DNA of 6,180 nucleotides from Helicobacteraceae bacterium (GTDB lineage Bacteria > Campylobacterota > Campylobacteria > Campylobacterales > Sulfurimonadaceae). The stretch lies in contig WFMO01000256.1 of assembly GCA_015489055.1 (NCBI GenBank), positions 1 through 6,180 on the forward strand, given 5' to 3'. Position 1 is the stretch's first letter; the number at the start of each line of letters is the position of its first letter. The position numbers and the translations under genes were made by a program. The notes beneath the pieces were generated by a model. That model worked only from the letters and a program-made list of their open reading frames with translations, ran no database searches and was not told the origin of the DNA. Below, one piece after another: positions 1 through 6,152 of this stretch.

Positions 1-108
1 ATCAAAACGATTGAAGCCGACACTGATAGAGACAATTTTATGAGCGCAAAACAAGCAAAAGAATATGGTATAATAGATGAAATTCTTGTAAAAAAAGAAT
101 CAGAATAA
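1..108 (+). CDS. clpP: ATP-dependent Clp protease proteolytic subunit, C-terminal 35 residues (5' truncated by window)
   Basis: The frame is open from the first base and ends at TAA 106–108. It encodes the C-terminal end of ClpP, the cytoplasmic serine peptidase that forms a double heptameric barrel and degrades proteins fed by ClpX/ClpA-type unfoldases. The visible part contains [20 protein letters not shown], which closely matches the conserved ClpP tail (E. coli: [20 protein letters not shown]). By this alignment the catalytic-triad Asp (E. coli Asp171) is the Asp encoded at 31–33; the catalytic Ser and His lie upstream of the window. The next gene starts 11 bases after the stop on the same strand, so clpP is probably the first visible gene of an operon. 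Identification is firm despite the short length; the promoter and N-terminus cannot be seen. Confidence 0.95.
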   Translation: MKTIEADTDRDNFMSAKQAKEYGIIDEILVKKESE

Positions 109-119
109 AAGAGCGGTAT

Positions 120-1202
120 ATGCCAAAAACACCAAGAAAGCGTAGAAATATTGGGGATATAAAATTAGAAGTTGAAGATATTGCGCTAACATCTCAAAAT
201 GCAGATGCTCAAGCAGACGAGAATATATTTCCCGGCTTACAGGAGTATTCCCAAGAAGTTTTAGATGCTTTATCCAAAGATGCTCTTGTGCCTACTCCTA
301 GTAATTTTTTATTATATTTTGATAGACTTCTTGAAAATAAAAGTAGCAGATTTAAAAAAGAGGTAACCTCAATATTGGAGTTGGAGGACAATAGCGGCAA
401 TGATACAAATACGCTAGAGCTGGAAAAAAGCTTGAAGTTAGGCTTTAAATCTATAAAAGATATCCTTTTTGTAGCGGCTGATTTATATAAAAATATATCT
501 ATCATGAACAAGATACTTAAAAAGAAAAAACTAGAAATAGACAATAGCGATGACAATCAAAGCGTAGTGGCAATTGTTAATACTTTAGAACATGACATGA
601 ATAAATTAAGCTCAATATTTACAAAGCAGATAGATAGCTTAAAAACCATGTATGATAAAACGGCAGGTATTGTCAAAAAAGTCGAAAATGAAACTATTTT
701 TGACAATCAATTTGGTTTATACAATAAGAGATATTTCTTTAGTAAACTAGAACAGGAGATGAGTTTAATTGGCGAGTTTAAACATAAAAGCAGCATAATC
801 GCAGTAGAGCTTTCACGTTTATTAGCGAAAAATAAAGATAAAATAGGTAAAAACACTTTATCGCTTATGACAAAAACAATAGCAAGGTTACTGTTAAAAA
901 CATCTAGAAGAAGCGATATAGTCGCACATTACGGCAATGGAGTTTTTGTGATGCTCTTAAAATATACTGATATCTCTAGTGCTGTTAAAGCTAGTCAAAG
1001 ATTGATTGACTTGGTGCAAAATAGTAATTTTTTCGTTGCAGATAAAGAGATAAATCTATCAGTTATCATAGGTATTGCGCCAGTGATTACTACAAAGACA
1101 TCAGAAGAGATTGTAGTTGAGGCATTAAAAGCTATGGACACAGCCTATGGCGATACCAGGGAGGATTATGCTGTATCTCCCCTTGCTGCAAAGGAGCAAT
1201 AA
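120..1202 (+). CDS. Degenerate GGDEF-domain protein, probably a c-di-GMP receptor rather than a diguanylate cyclase
   Basis: This 360-aa soluble protein has no signal peptide or membrane segment. Its very basic start (PKTPRKRR) is followed by an acidic stretch. Residues ~57–85 (VPTPSNFLLYFDRLLENK) resemble the helical PTP-x-N-[YF] region found N-terminal to many diguanylate cyclases. Residues ~150–195 look like a signalling helix, and a GGDEF-type fold covers ~195–345, beginning DNQFGLYNKRYF (family: DxLTGLxNRR). The active-site loop, normally RYGGDEF, reads HYGNGVF (GNGVF at 272–276), so the metal-binding acidic residue and the GG turn are lost. The first catalytic Asp position appears to be Glu230. 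In contrast RRSD (263–266) is an RxxD motif exactly five residues before the loop, the position of the allosteric c-di-GMP I-site. Family knowledge links such proteins to c-di-GMP binding without synthesis; that role is inferred here. The ribosome site (AAAAGAGCGG upstream) is weak. The gene ends in TAATG shared with def. Confidence 0.85.
   Translation: MPKTPRKRRNIGDIKLEVEDIALTSQNADAQADENIFPGLQEYSQEVLDALSKDALVPTPSNFLLYFDRLLENKSSRFKKEVTSILELEDNSGNDTNTLELEKSLKLGFKSIKDILFVAADLYKNISIMNKILKKKKLEIDNSDDNQSVVAIVNTLEHDMNKLSSIFTKQIDSLKTMYDKTAGIVKKVENETIFDNQFGLYNKRYFFSKLEQEMSLIGEFKHKSSIIAVELSRLLAKNKDKIGKNTLSLMTKTIARLLLKTSRRSDIVAHYGNGVFVMLLKYTDISSAVKASQRLIDLVQNSNFFVADKEINLSVIIGIAPVITTKTSEEIVVEALKAMDTAYGDTREDYAVSPLAAKEQ
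1191..1196 (+). promoter_or_regulatory. Ribosome binding site of def, inside the preceding gene
   Basis: A perfect AAGGAG lies 5 bases before the ATG at 1202–1204. It is within the last codons of the GGDEF-like gene and fixes the def start at the TAATG overlap, so the two genes are likely translationally coupled. Confidence 0.8.
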
Positions 1203-1726
1203 TGCAGTTAAATATATTAACATACCCCGATCCACGTTTAAAAAAGGTTTCAAAAAAAATAGAAGTTTTTGATGAACATTTACATAAGCTACTTGATTCT
1301 ATGAACGAAGTTATGTTTAGCAACAACGGCATAGGTTTGGCAGCAATACAAGTAAATTACCCGCTAAATGCACTTATTATAAATCTTCCGGATGAGAATG
1401 GAGAACAAAGTCCGGATAATTTAATAGAGATTATCAATCCGATATTTATTGAGCAAAATGGAGAGACTACCTATCAAGAGGGCTGTCTCAGCGTTCCCGG
1501 CTTTTATGAGGATGTACAGAGATACGATACTGTGACTTTGAAATACCAGGATAGATATTCTAATGAACACACACTTGAGGCTGACGGTCTTTTAAGTATA
1601 GCAATTCAACATGAAATAGATCATCTACTAGGGAAACTTTTTATTGAGAAATTACCATATATGAAGCGTAAAAAATTTGAAAAAGAGTATAAACGGCGAT
1701 TAAAAGAGAAAAAGCATAATCTATAA
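1202..1726 (+). CDS. def: Peptide deformylase
   Basis: This 174-aa enzyme removes the formyl group from the N-terminal formyl-methionine of new proteins in the cytoplasm, usually as a metal-dependent (Fe2+) hydrolase. All three family motifs are present: GIGLAAIQ (43–50, motif GxGLAAxQ), EGCLS (93–97, with metal-ligand Cys95), and QHEIDH (136–141, with ligands His137 and His141 and catalytic Glu138). The length is normal for a bacterial deformylase, and the Lys/Arg-rich tail (after ~153) is typical of the group. The start at 1202 is supported by AAGGAG at 1191–1196 and overlaps the previous stop by one base. The stop TAA (1724–1726) in turn overlaps the comM ATG by one base. The clpP–def–comM order is, as I recall it, also seen in Helicobacter, so the position fits orthology. 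No missing residues or oddities are visible, so the enzyme should be active. Confidence 0.97.
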   Translation: MQLNILTYPDPRLKKVSKKIEVFDEHLHKLLDSMNEVMFSNNGIGLAAIQVNYPLNALIINLPDENGEQSPDNLIEIINPIFIEQNGETTYQEGCLSVPGFYEDVQRYDTVTLKYQDRYSNEHTLEADGLLSIAIQHEIDHLLGKLFIEKLPYMKRKKFEKEYKRRLKEKKHNL

Positions 1727-3231
1727 TGAAAAAAGTAAAATGTGCAACATATGAGGGTATAGATGCTAAAGTTGTATATGTAGAGTCCAGTTTAACAAAA
1801 GGGTTGCCCTCTTTTAGTATAGTAGGGATCGCATCTACTGCAATAACTGAGTCAAAAGAAAGAGTTAAGTCTGCTGTTTTAAACCTTGGATATTCATTTC
1901 CTCCCAAAAGATTCGTCATTAATCTAAGCCCCAGTGATTTAAAAAAAGAGGGCAGTCAATTTGATTTGAGTATAGCGACTTTACTGCTTTTAGACGATAA
2001 AGAGATAGACATCTCAGACTGGTTTGTGTTTGGAGAGCTTGGTTTAAGCGGCAGTGTAAAAGAAAACAGATATTTATTTGCACTAGTTCTCTCTCTTGCC
2101 AATCAAAATTTAATAGATAAAGCCATAGTTCCAAAGGAAAGTCTCAGCAAGTTAACAAAGATTAAGAATGTACAATTTTTTGGGGTTTCTAATATTAACG
2201 AAGCATTAGATATTTTGCAAGATGATAGTGGCAATATCAAGGCAGCAGATTCAACAAATGTGGAGTATGAGTTTATAAAATCTTACGAAAATCTTTATTA
2301 TATGAACAAGTATAATGAAGATTTTAAAGATGTTAAGGGGCAAGGTAGAGCTAAAAGAGCTATTTTAATCGCTGCAGCAGGTTTTCATAATATATTACTT
2401 GAAGGTAGTCCCGGTTGCGGTAAATCAATGATAGCTAAGAGATTGCGTTATATTTTGCCTCCGCTTAGTTTTGGACAAATATTAGATATTGCTAAACTTC
2501 AAGCCATAGAAGGCATGGAACCAGATTTTCTGCCCCTGCGCCCTTTTAGAGCACCTCACCATACTTCAACTGCGGCAAGTATTTTTGGAGGCGGTTCGTA
2601 CTCTGCTAGGATAGGAGAGGTTGGATTAAGCCACAACGGCATGCTGTTTTTTGACGAACTGCCATATTTTACTAAAAATGTTCTTGAGGCGTTAAGAGAA
2701 CCGCTTGAGGACAACAAGATACGGATTTCAAGGGTGAACTCAAAGGTTGAATATCCCGCAGATTTTCTTTTTATCGGGGCGATGAACCCATGTCCATGCG
2801 GAAATCTGCTAGATCAAAACAAAGAGTGCAGGTGTAGTGAAGTTGAGATTAAAAGATATAAAAATAGACTCTCTGATCCATTTTTAGACAGAATAGATCT
2901 CTTAGTAACTATGCAAAATGTATCTGCTGAGGATAGCGGCGATGTAACTTCTAAAGAGTTACATGCAGAAGTGTTAGAGGTTATAAAATTTTTATCAAAG
3001 CGCGGACAAACTAAGTTCAATGCAAAACTTTCAGATGAAGAGATAGGGCGCTACTGTTTATTGGATAAGGAGGCAACGCAAACGCTTAATGATGCCATAA
3101 ATAGGTTTACCCTTTCTTTTCGTGCAATTAAGAAGATACAAAAAGTCGCAAGGACAATAGCAGATATAAACAAAAGTGATATGATACGAAGAGTAGATAT
3201 TTTAGAGGCGCTTAGCTACAGAATAAGATAG
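1726..3231 (+). CDS. comM: YifB/ComM-family AAA+ ATPase (Mg-chelatase-like)
   Basis: This 501-aa cytoplasmic protein belongs to the ComM/YifB family. ComM proteins are hexameric AAA+ DNA helicases that promote branch migration during natural transformation. Residues ~1–165 form the N-terminal ribosomal S5-like/Lon-like domain (GLPSFSIVG at 26–34; INLSPSDLKKEG at 65–76). The AAA+ core follows with Walker A GSPGCGKS (227–234), family signature RPFRAPHHT (272–280), Walker B GMLFFDE (305–311) and sensor-1 region GAMNPCPCG (351–359). Cys356 and Cys358 with CRC at 368–370 form a Cys cluster seen in many family members that may bind zinc. DPFLDRIDL (384–392) carries the probable arginine finger, and SFRAIKKIQKVARTIAD (464–480) is the sensor-2/C-terminal Mg-chelatase helical region. 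The length is the usual ~500 aa. The start overlaps the def stop as TAATG; no strong Shine-Dalgarno is visible, so expression may depend on coupling to def. A transformation role is family-based, since no other competence gene is here. Confidence 0.95.
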   Translation: MKKVKCATYEGIDAKVVYVESSLTKGLPSFSIVGIASTAITESKERVKSAVLNLGYSFPPKRFVINLSPSDLKKEGSQFDLSIATLLLLDDKEIDISDWFVFGELGLSGSVKENRYLFALVLSLANQNLIDKAIVPKESLSKLTKIKNVQFFGVSNINEALDILQDDSGNIKAADSTNVEYEFIKSYENLYYMNKYNEDFKDVKGQGRAKRAILIAAAGFHNILLEGSPGCGKSMIAKRLRYILPPLSFGQILDIAKLQAIEGMEPDFLPLRPFRAPHHTSTAASIFGGGSYSARIGEVGLSHNGMLFFDELPYFTKNVLEALREPLEDNKIRISRVNSKVEYPADFLFIGAMNPCPCGNLLDQNKECRCSEVEIKRYKNRLSDPFLDRIDLLVTMQNVSAEDSGDVTSKELHAEVLEVIKFLSKRGQTKFNAKLSDEEIGRYCLLDKEATQTLNDAINRFTLSFRAIKKIQKVARTIADINKSDMIRRVDILEALSYRIR

Positions 3232-3258
3232 TAATAGCGGTTTTTAAACAGCTATTAC
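3231..3258. terminator. Hairpin between convergent comM and yeiH, candidate bidirectional terminator
   Basis: GTAATAGC (3231–3238) and GCTATTAC (3251–3258) are perfect 8-base inverted arms around a 12-base centre in which GTT (3240–3242) can also pair with AAC (3247–3249). The hairpin starts on the last base of the comM TAG and holds the yeiH stop codon (3244–3246, reverse strand) in its loop. Neither flank has a clear T-tract, so a factor-independent terminator is plausible but not proven. Its placement between converging genes is the best argument. Confidence 0.5.
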
Positions 3259-4341
3259 GAATTTAGTTACTAAAAATCCTCCGACTATCAACCATATGAA
3301 CGTAAGTGCACCCGTATAAAGCGGAGCGAGTCCAAGACCTTTAAATTTGGCAAATCTAGTACCCATTCCAAGAGCTGTCATAGCCATAGTTAATAAAAAT
3401 GTATCAATAATATTGATATGTCCAATAGTAGAATTAATCATATCTGATATATGCACTGAAGAGTGTGATGTATAAATCTGTATTATCGAATGCACACCGG
3501 CCATAACGATAAAATATACCGCAAACCAAGGAATAACAAGCTTTACGCCACTAGCTTTACCACCGGTTTTTTTGGCTTTAAATGATAGATATAGTCCAAG
3601 TATAATAAGCATAGGCGCTATAAGTATTACACGTGTCAATTTTACTATCACAGCATTATCGGATAAGATTGCAGGAGCATGTGGTATGGAGGCTGTAGCT
3701 CCGACAACTTGTGCTACTTCATGTATGCTCGATCCTGCATATATGCCAAATTGTGCCGGCGTTAAATGTAAAAATCCCGTTGCAGGCTGTATGATTGCAG
3801 CATATAGCACAGGATACACAAACATAGCAAGCGTTCCAAATACGACAACCATGCTGACTCCGACTGCAGCTTTATAGCTCTCAGCCTTTAAAACAGGTTC
3901 TGTAGCTAGAACTGCTGCTGCCCCACACACTGCTGCTCCGGAAGCTGTCAGCATTGATGTATCGGTATCCATTTTAAATATTTTTACCCCAATCCATGTA
4001 CCTAAAACAAATGTTATGCTAAGCATAATCAGTGAGGCAAAAAAACCTTCTGGTCCGACAGCCATAATTTGCTGAAAAGTAATTCTAAAACCATAGAAAA
4101 CAATTGCAAAGCGTAAAATTTTCTTACCTGTAAAAATAATTCCGCTCTCCCATGATGGAGGAAAATGATTGTGTAGAGTGTTGGCATAAAAAATTCCGAT
4201 TGCTATACCTATGACCAAAGATGATACACCTAGATTATGAATTGGTGGCAAAGCCGCTATGTATGTAGCTGCAGCCGATACTAAAGCGACAAAAATTATA
4301 CCGCTAAAAGTACCAGCTCTTTTTTCTTTAGAAAATGACAT
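3244..4341 (-). CDS. yeiH: YeiH/UPF0324-family membrane protein, putative sulfate exporter
   Basis: This 365-aa integral inner-membrane protein has about 10–11 hydrophobic segments (roughly 11–31, 37–55, 76–92, 98–120, 131–149, 157–182, 198–215, 235–254, 267–288, 307–327, 339–362). Family signatures are clear: LRFAIVFYGFRITFQQI (76–92), SGAAVCGAAAVLATEPV (134–150), GTLAMFVYP (169–177), GSSIHEVAQVVGA (203–215), and the conserved late motif MTALGMGTRF (321–330). Databases label this family as conserved hypothetical 698 or putative sulfate exporter, partly because relatives occur near taurine/sulfonate catabolism genes; direct biochemical proof is thin. Export of sulfate would suit a sulfur-oxidising host, but that is inference. 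The start ATG (4339–4341) is preceded by AAAGGGA (4349–4355, reverse strand) at a 7-base spacing. The gene stands alone, convergent with comM and without the LysR-type regulator gene that adjoins yeiH in E. coli. Family assignment is strong; substrate is uncertain. Confidence 0.93.
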   Translation of the reverse strand: MSFSKEKRAGTFSGIIFVALVSAAATYIAALPPIHNLGVSSLVIGIAIGIFYANTLHNHFPPSWESGIIFTGKKILRFAIVFYGFRITFQQIMAVGPEGFFASLIMLSITFVLGTWIGVKIFKMDTDTSMLTASGAAVCGAAAVLATEPVLKAESYKAAVGVSMVVVFGTLAMFVYPVLYAAIIQPATGFLHLTPAQFGIYAGSSIHEVAQVVGATASIPHAPAILSDNAVIVKLTRVILIAPMLIILGLYLSFKAKKTGGKASGVKLVIPWFAVYFIVMAGVHSIIQIYTSHSSVHISDMINSTIGHINIIDTFLLTMAMTALGMGTRFAKFKGLGLAPLYTGALTFIWLIVGGFLVTKFVIAV

Positions 4342-4372
4342 TAATAAATCCCTTTACTGTTACGTTTATAAC

Positions 4373-4401
4373 ATTATATTATATTTTTGCTCATAAGCAA
4401 A
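4373..4401 (-). promoter_or_regulatory. Candidate promoter of yeiH
   Basis: On the reverse strand TATAAT (4373–4378) is preceded 17 bases upstream by TTTGCT (4396–4401), a partial match to the sigma-70 -35 element. A second TATAAT overlaps at 4378–4383. Either would start transcription shortly before the yeiH ribosome site at 4349–4355. The area is AT-rich throughout, so TATAAT matches are expected by chance, and epsilonproteobacterial promoters often lack a -35 box. Confidence 0.4.
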
Positions 4402-4458
4402 GTAAAATATAATTTAATTATTGTTAAATATTTTTGAATAAATTTTTTGGTTGAGAGA

Positions 4459-4486
4459 TTATCAATCCAATTATATGGATTGATAA
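4459..4486. repeat. Perfect 11-bp inverted repeat in the gap between yeiH and the exported-protein gene
   Basis: TTATCAATCCA (4459–4469) and TGGATTGATAA (4476–4486) are exact reverse complements around a 6-base loop ATTATA. It lies 59 bases downstream of the stop of the 4545–5402 gene and about 58 bases upstream of the candidate yeiH -35 box. It may terminate the upstream transcript (the reverse-strand continuation is TCTCTCAACCAAAAAATTT, with no immediate T-tract) or be an operator for a dimeric regulator. A second pairing, CCAATTATA (4467–4475) with TATAATTGG (4496–4504), overlaps its left arm and loop, so the two stems exclude each other. The remaining gap (4342–4544) also has a weak 6-bp hairpin, ATATCT/AGATAT at 4520–4539, just after the exported-protein stop codon. 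I see no small gene in it. Confidence 0.6.
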
Positions 4487-4544
4487 ATATTAGCTTATAA
4501 TTGGGTAGTCTCTAAAACCATATCTGGCTTTGAAGATATCTATA

Positions 4545-5402
4545 CTAATCGTCAAAAGGTTTCTTTAGATCACTTTCAATATCTCCAGGAATTGATGAGA
4601 TTTGCATAAATTGTCCCATTGACAGTAAAGGATAGCTAATTGCCAGGTAGTATTTTGGATTTAAAATCTTTGCTTTTCCATCAGATATTAATATCAGATA
4701 TGGTAGTACAAGAGCATTTTTTAAACCAATTGTTTTTGGAAATGTCGATATTTTTTTATTTAATTTATATCCTACAACATAACTCCCGTCAGCTAATTTA
4801 AGATCAAATAAAAAGTTTTTACCATTTTTATAGCTTTTTAATTTTGCCAAAAGAGCTTCATTAGTACCTTTGTCTAAAGTAGCAAAGTCAGTATAATATG
4901 GCATTCCCCACATAAAGTGATATTCTGAAAGGTCATCAAATTTTAATTGATCAACAGAAGAATTCAGTCCCGTAAATACTGAAGTAATTTTGGTTAATTC
5001 TTTGTAAAAAAGAGCCTGAGAATAGCTATCTTGCATAAAAGCTTTGCCAAAGTAGATAGGATTTGTAATGCTTATTTGATTATCTTTTTTGTCAACATAA
5101 AGGCGCATCAGTGCTATAAAACCACGATCTTTTTTCGCAGCCTCTTGCTTTAACGTAGAATCTGTAAATAAAATAGTAGTCCCATCATTTAAGACATTAT
5201 ATTGTCCAACAATAGTAAAGCCGGCCTTTTTCAAATTTGCCGTCGCAGTTGCTACATTTTCATATGCACCTCTTAAGTAAGCTGGAACGTGATGTCCATC
5301 TGGCTTATTCATGGCTGCCATATCAAGAGGATTCTGTGCCGCATTAACTAAACCTGTAAAACCTATAACGGCTATTAAAGCCGATACTAATAATTTTTTC
5401 AT
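4545..5402 (-). CDS. Exported protein of unknown function with two related domains
   Basis: I do not firmly recognise this 285-aa protein. Residues 1–21 are a typical Sec signal peptide: KK, a hydrophobic core, and VNA before likely cleavage after Ala21 (or Ala22), so it should be periplasmic. There are no Cys residues, no lipobox and no later membrane segment. Two regions look like copies of one alpha/beta domain: about 46–120 and 180–254. Each has a LxDG turn (LNDG 71–74; LADG 203–206), a hydrophobic strand (GFIALMRLYVD 94–104; NALVLPYLILIS 229–240), and an Ixx-NP-xY[YF] element (ITNPIYF 112–118; ILNPKYY 246–252). DG-to-NP distances are 41 and 43 residues. The first copy vaguely recalls DUF302-type domains (helix with a GFxIV strand, then an NP motif); I offer this only as a possibility. 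AAGGAG (5412–5417) lies 9 bases before the ATG. The gene stands alone between infC and yeiH, so context gives no functional hint. Confidence 0.85.
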   Translation of the reverse strand: MKKLLVSALIAVIGFTGLVNAAQNPLDMAAMNKPDGHHVPAYLRGAYENVATATANLKKAGFTIVGQYNVLNDGTTILFTDSTLKQEAAKKDRGFIALMRLYVDKKDNQISITNPIYFGKAFMQDSYSQALFYKELTKITSVFTGLNSSVDQLKFDDLSEYHFMWGMPYYTDFATLDKGTNEALLAKLKSYKNGKNFLFDLKLADGSYVVGYKLNKKISTFPKTIGLKNALVLPYLILISDGKAKILNPKYYLAISYPLLSMGQFMQISSIPGDIESDLKKPFDD

Positions 5403-5411
5403 TACCTCAAA

Positions 5412-5444
5412 CTCCTTGTTTTAATAATCTGAAATTAAATTATA
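5412..5444 (-). promoter_or_regulatory. Ribosome site and candidate -10 box of the exported-protein gene
   Basis: Reverse-strand AAGGAG (5412–5417) is a strong Shine-Dalgarno 9 bases before the start codon and supports that start. TATAAT (5439–5444) is a good -10 match about 37 bases before the ATG. No convincing -35 element is seen at the expected distance, as is common in this phylum. The ribosome site is secure, the -10 box tentative. Confidence 0.5.
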
Positions 5445-5497
5445 CAATACATGCTAAATATTCTTACTTTGATAAAGAAAATCAAAACAATAGTATA

Positions 5498-5526
5498 AAT
5501 AAGCTGTCTTGACAGAATATCTTATT
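5498..5526. repeat. Bulged inverted repeat in the gap after infC
   Basis: AATAAG-CTGTC (5498–5508) pairs with GACAG (5511–5515) and CTTATT (5521–5526), giving 11 complementary bases per arm with a 5-base bulge (AATAT, 5516–5520) and a TT centre. It lies about 107 bases beyond the infC stop and about 54 bases upstream of the candidate -10 box of the exported-protein gene. It could be a late terminator for infC or a regulator site for the next gene. The rest of the 5403–5633 gap is almost pure A/T with no plausible small gene. Confidence 0.35.
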
Positions 5527-5633
5527 GCTTTTTTTATTTAATTAAAGTAAATAATATTAATCATCATAATATATAATTATAGAATCAAAAAATATTTCAA
5601 GAGTATTGTATCATAAAATATTATAAATTATAG

Positions 5634-6152
5634 TTATTTTATCGGAGTTATATACATATTAAAATATCTTCCCTCAAAAGAAGGAGATTTTTCCATTACT
5701 CCGATATCTTCAACCATTGGCCAAACTCTCATAAGAACATCTCGCGCAGCTTCGGGATGTGCCATTTCTCTACCGCGTAAAAATACGCGAAATTTAACAT
5801 GTTTGCCTTGCGATAGAAATTCGCGCGCATGTTTTACTTTATATGCAATATCGTTATCTGCAATTTTTACCGAGAGTTTGATCTCCTTGACATCTATTTT
5901 AGTCTGATTTTTACGTTGCTCTTTGAGCTTTTTTTCTGCTTGATATTTATATTTACCATAATCCATAATCTTGGCAACAGGAGGCTTCGCACCAGGGGCT
6001 ATAAGAACTAAGTCTAAGCCTAGTTCATTAGCTTTTTGCATAGCTTCATCGGTGGATAGTATACCTAAAGATTCACCGCCGTCTATATTACAACGCACCT
6101 GTGTTACATTTATGTCATCATTCATGATAACTTGATCTCGTTTTTTATTCAA
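5634..6152 (-). CDS. infC: Translation initiation factor IF-3 (TTG start)
   Basis: IF-3 binds the 30S subunit, prevents premature joining of 50S, and checks start codon and initiator tRNA. The 172-aa product has the standard layout: N-terminal domain ~11–72 ([30 protein letters not shown] at 55–70, the IF-3 signature), a Lys/Glu/Gln-rich linker helix (~73–86), and C-terminal domain ~87–172 ([28 protein letters not shown] at 121–132; [12 protein letters not shown]). The frame starts at TTG (6150–6152), preceded by GAGGT (6159–6163) at a 6-base spacing, with an in-frame TGA just upstream (6162–6164). The next ATG is codon 10 (6123–6125), but starting there would remove KKRDQVI, which as I recall aligns with the N-terminus of Helicobacter IF-3. 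Rare starts (AUU in E. coli) serve IF-3 autoregulation; the same is possible here. rpmI and rplT, often next to infC, do not follow it. Confidence 0.95.
   Translation of the reverse strand: MNKKRDQVIMNDDINVTQVRCNIDGGESLGILSTDEAMQKANELGLDLVLIAPGAKPPVAKIMDYGKYKYQAEKKLKEQRKNQTKIDVKEIKLSVKIADNDIAYKVKHAREFLSQGKHVKFRVFLRGREMAHPEAARDVLMRVWPMVEDIGVMEKSPSFEGRYFNMYITPIK

Noticed and set aside
209..556. Reverse-strand open frame of 115 codons inside the GGDEF-like gene
   Set aside because: It is Ser/Leu/Phe-rich, as expected from the complement of a Lys/Glu/Asp-rich gene, and there is no family resemblance or room for its own signals.
1641..1919. Reverse-strand open frame of 92 codons across the def–comM junction
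   Set aside because: It overlaps two confidently identified genes in antisense and shows no supporting signal.
2610..2850. Cys cluster (CPC and CRC) in ComM as an unusual feature
   Set aside because: As I recall, many YifB/ComM proteins carry this cluster, so it is an ordinary family trait and is recorded in the gene entry only.
3572..3877. Open frame of 101 codons on the plus strand inside yeiH
   Set aside because: It is antisense to strong conserved YeiH motifs, has no good ribosome site, and has a composition typical of a shadow frame.
5509..5537. Plus-strand TTGACA as a -35 promoter box
   Set aside because: No good -10 box follows at 16–18 bases and no plus-strand gene lies downstream; the hexamer is part of the inverted repeat.
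5829..6011. Plus-strand open frame of 60 codons inside infC
   Set aside because: It is antisense to the conserved IF-3 core; its hydrophobic look comes from the complement of Lys-rich linker codons.
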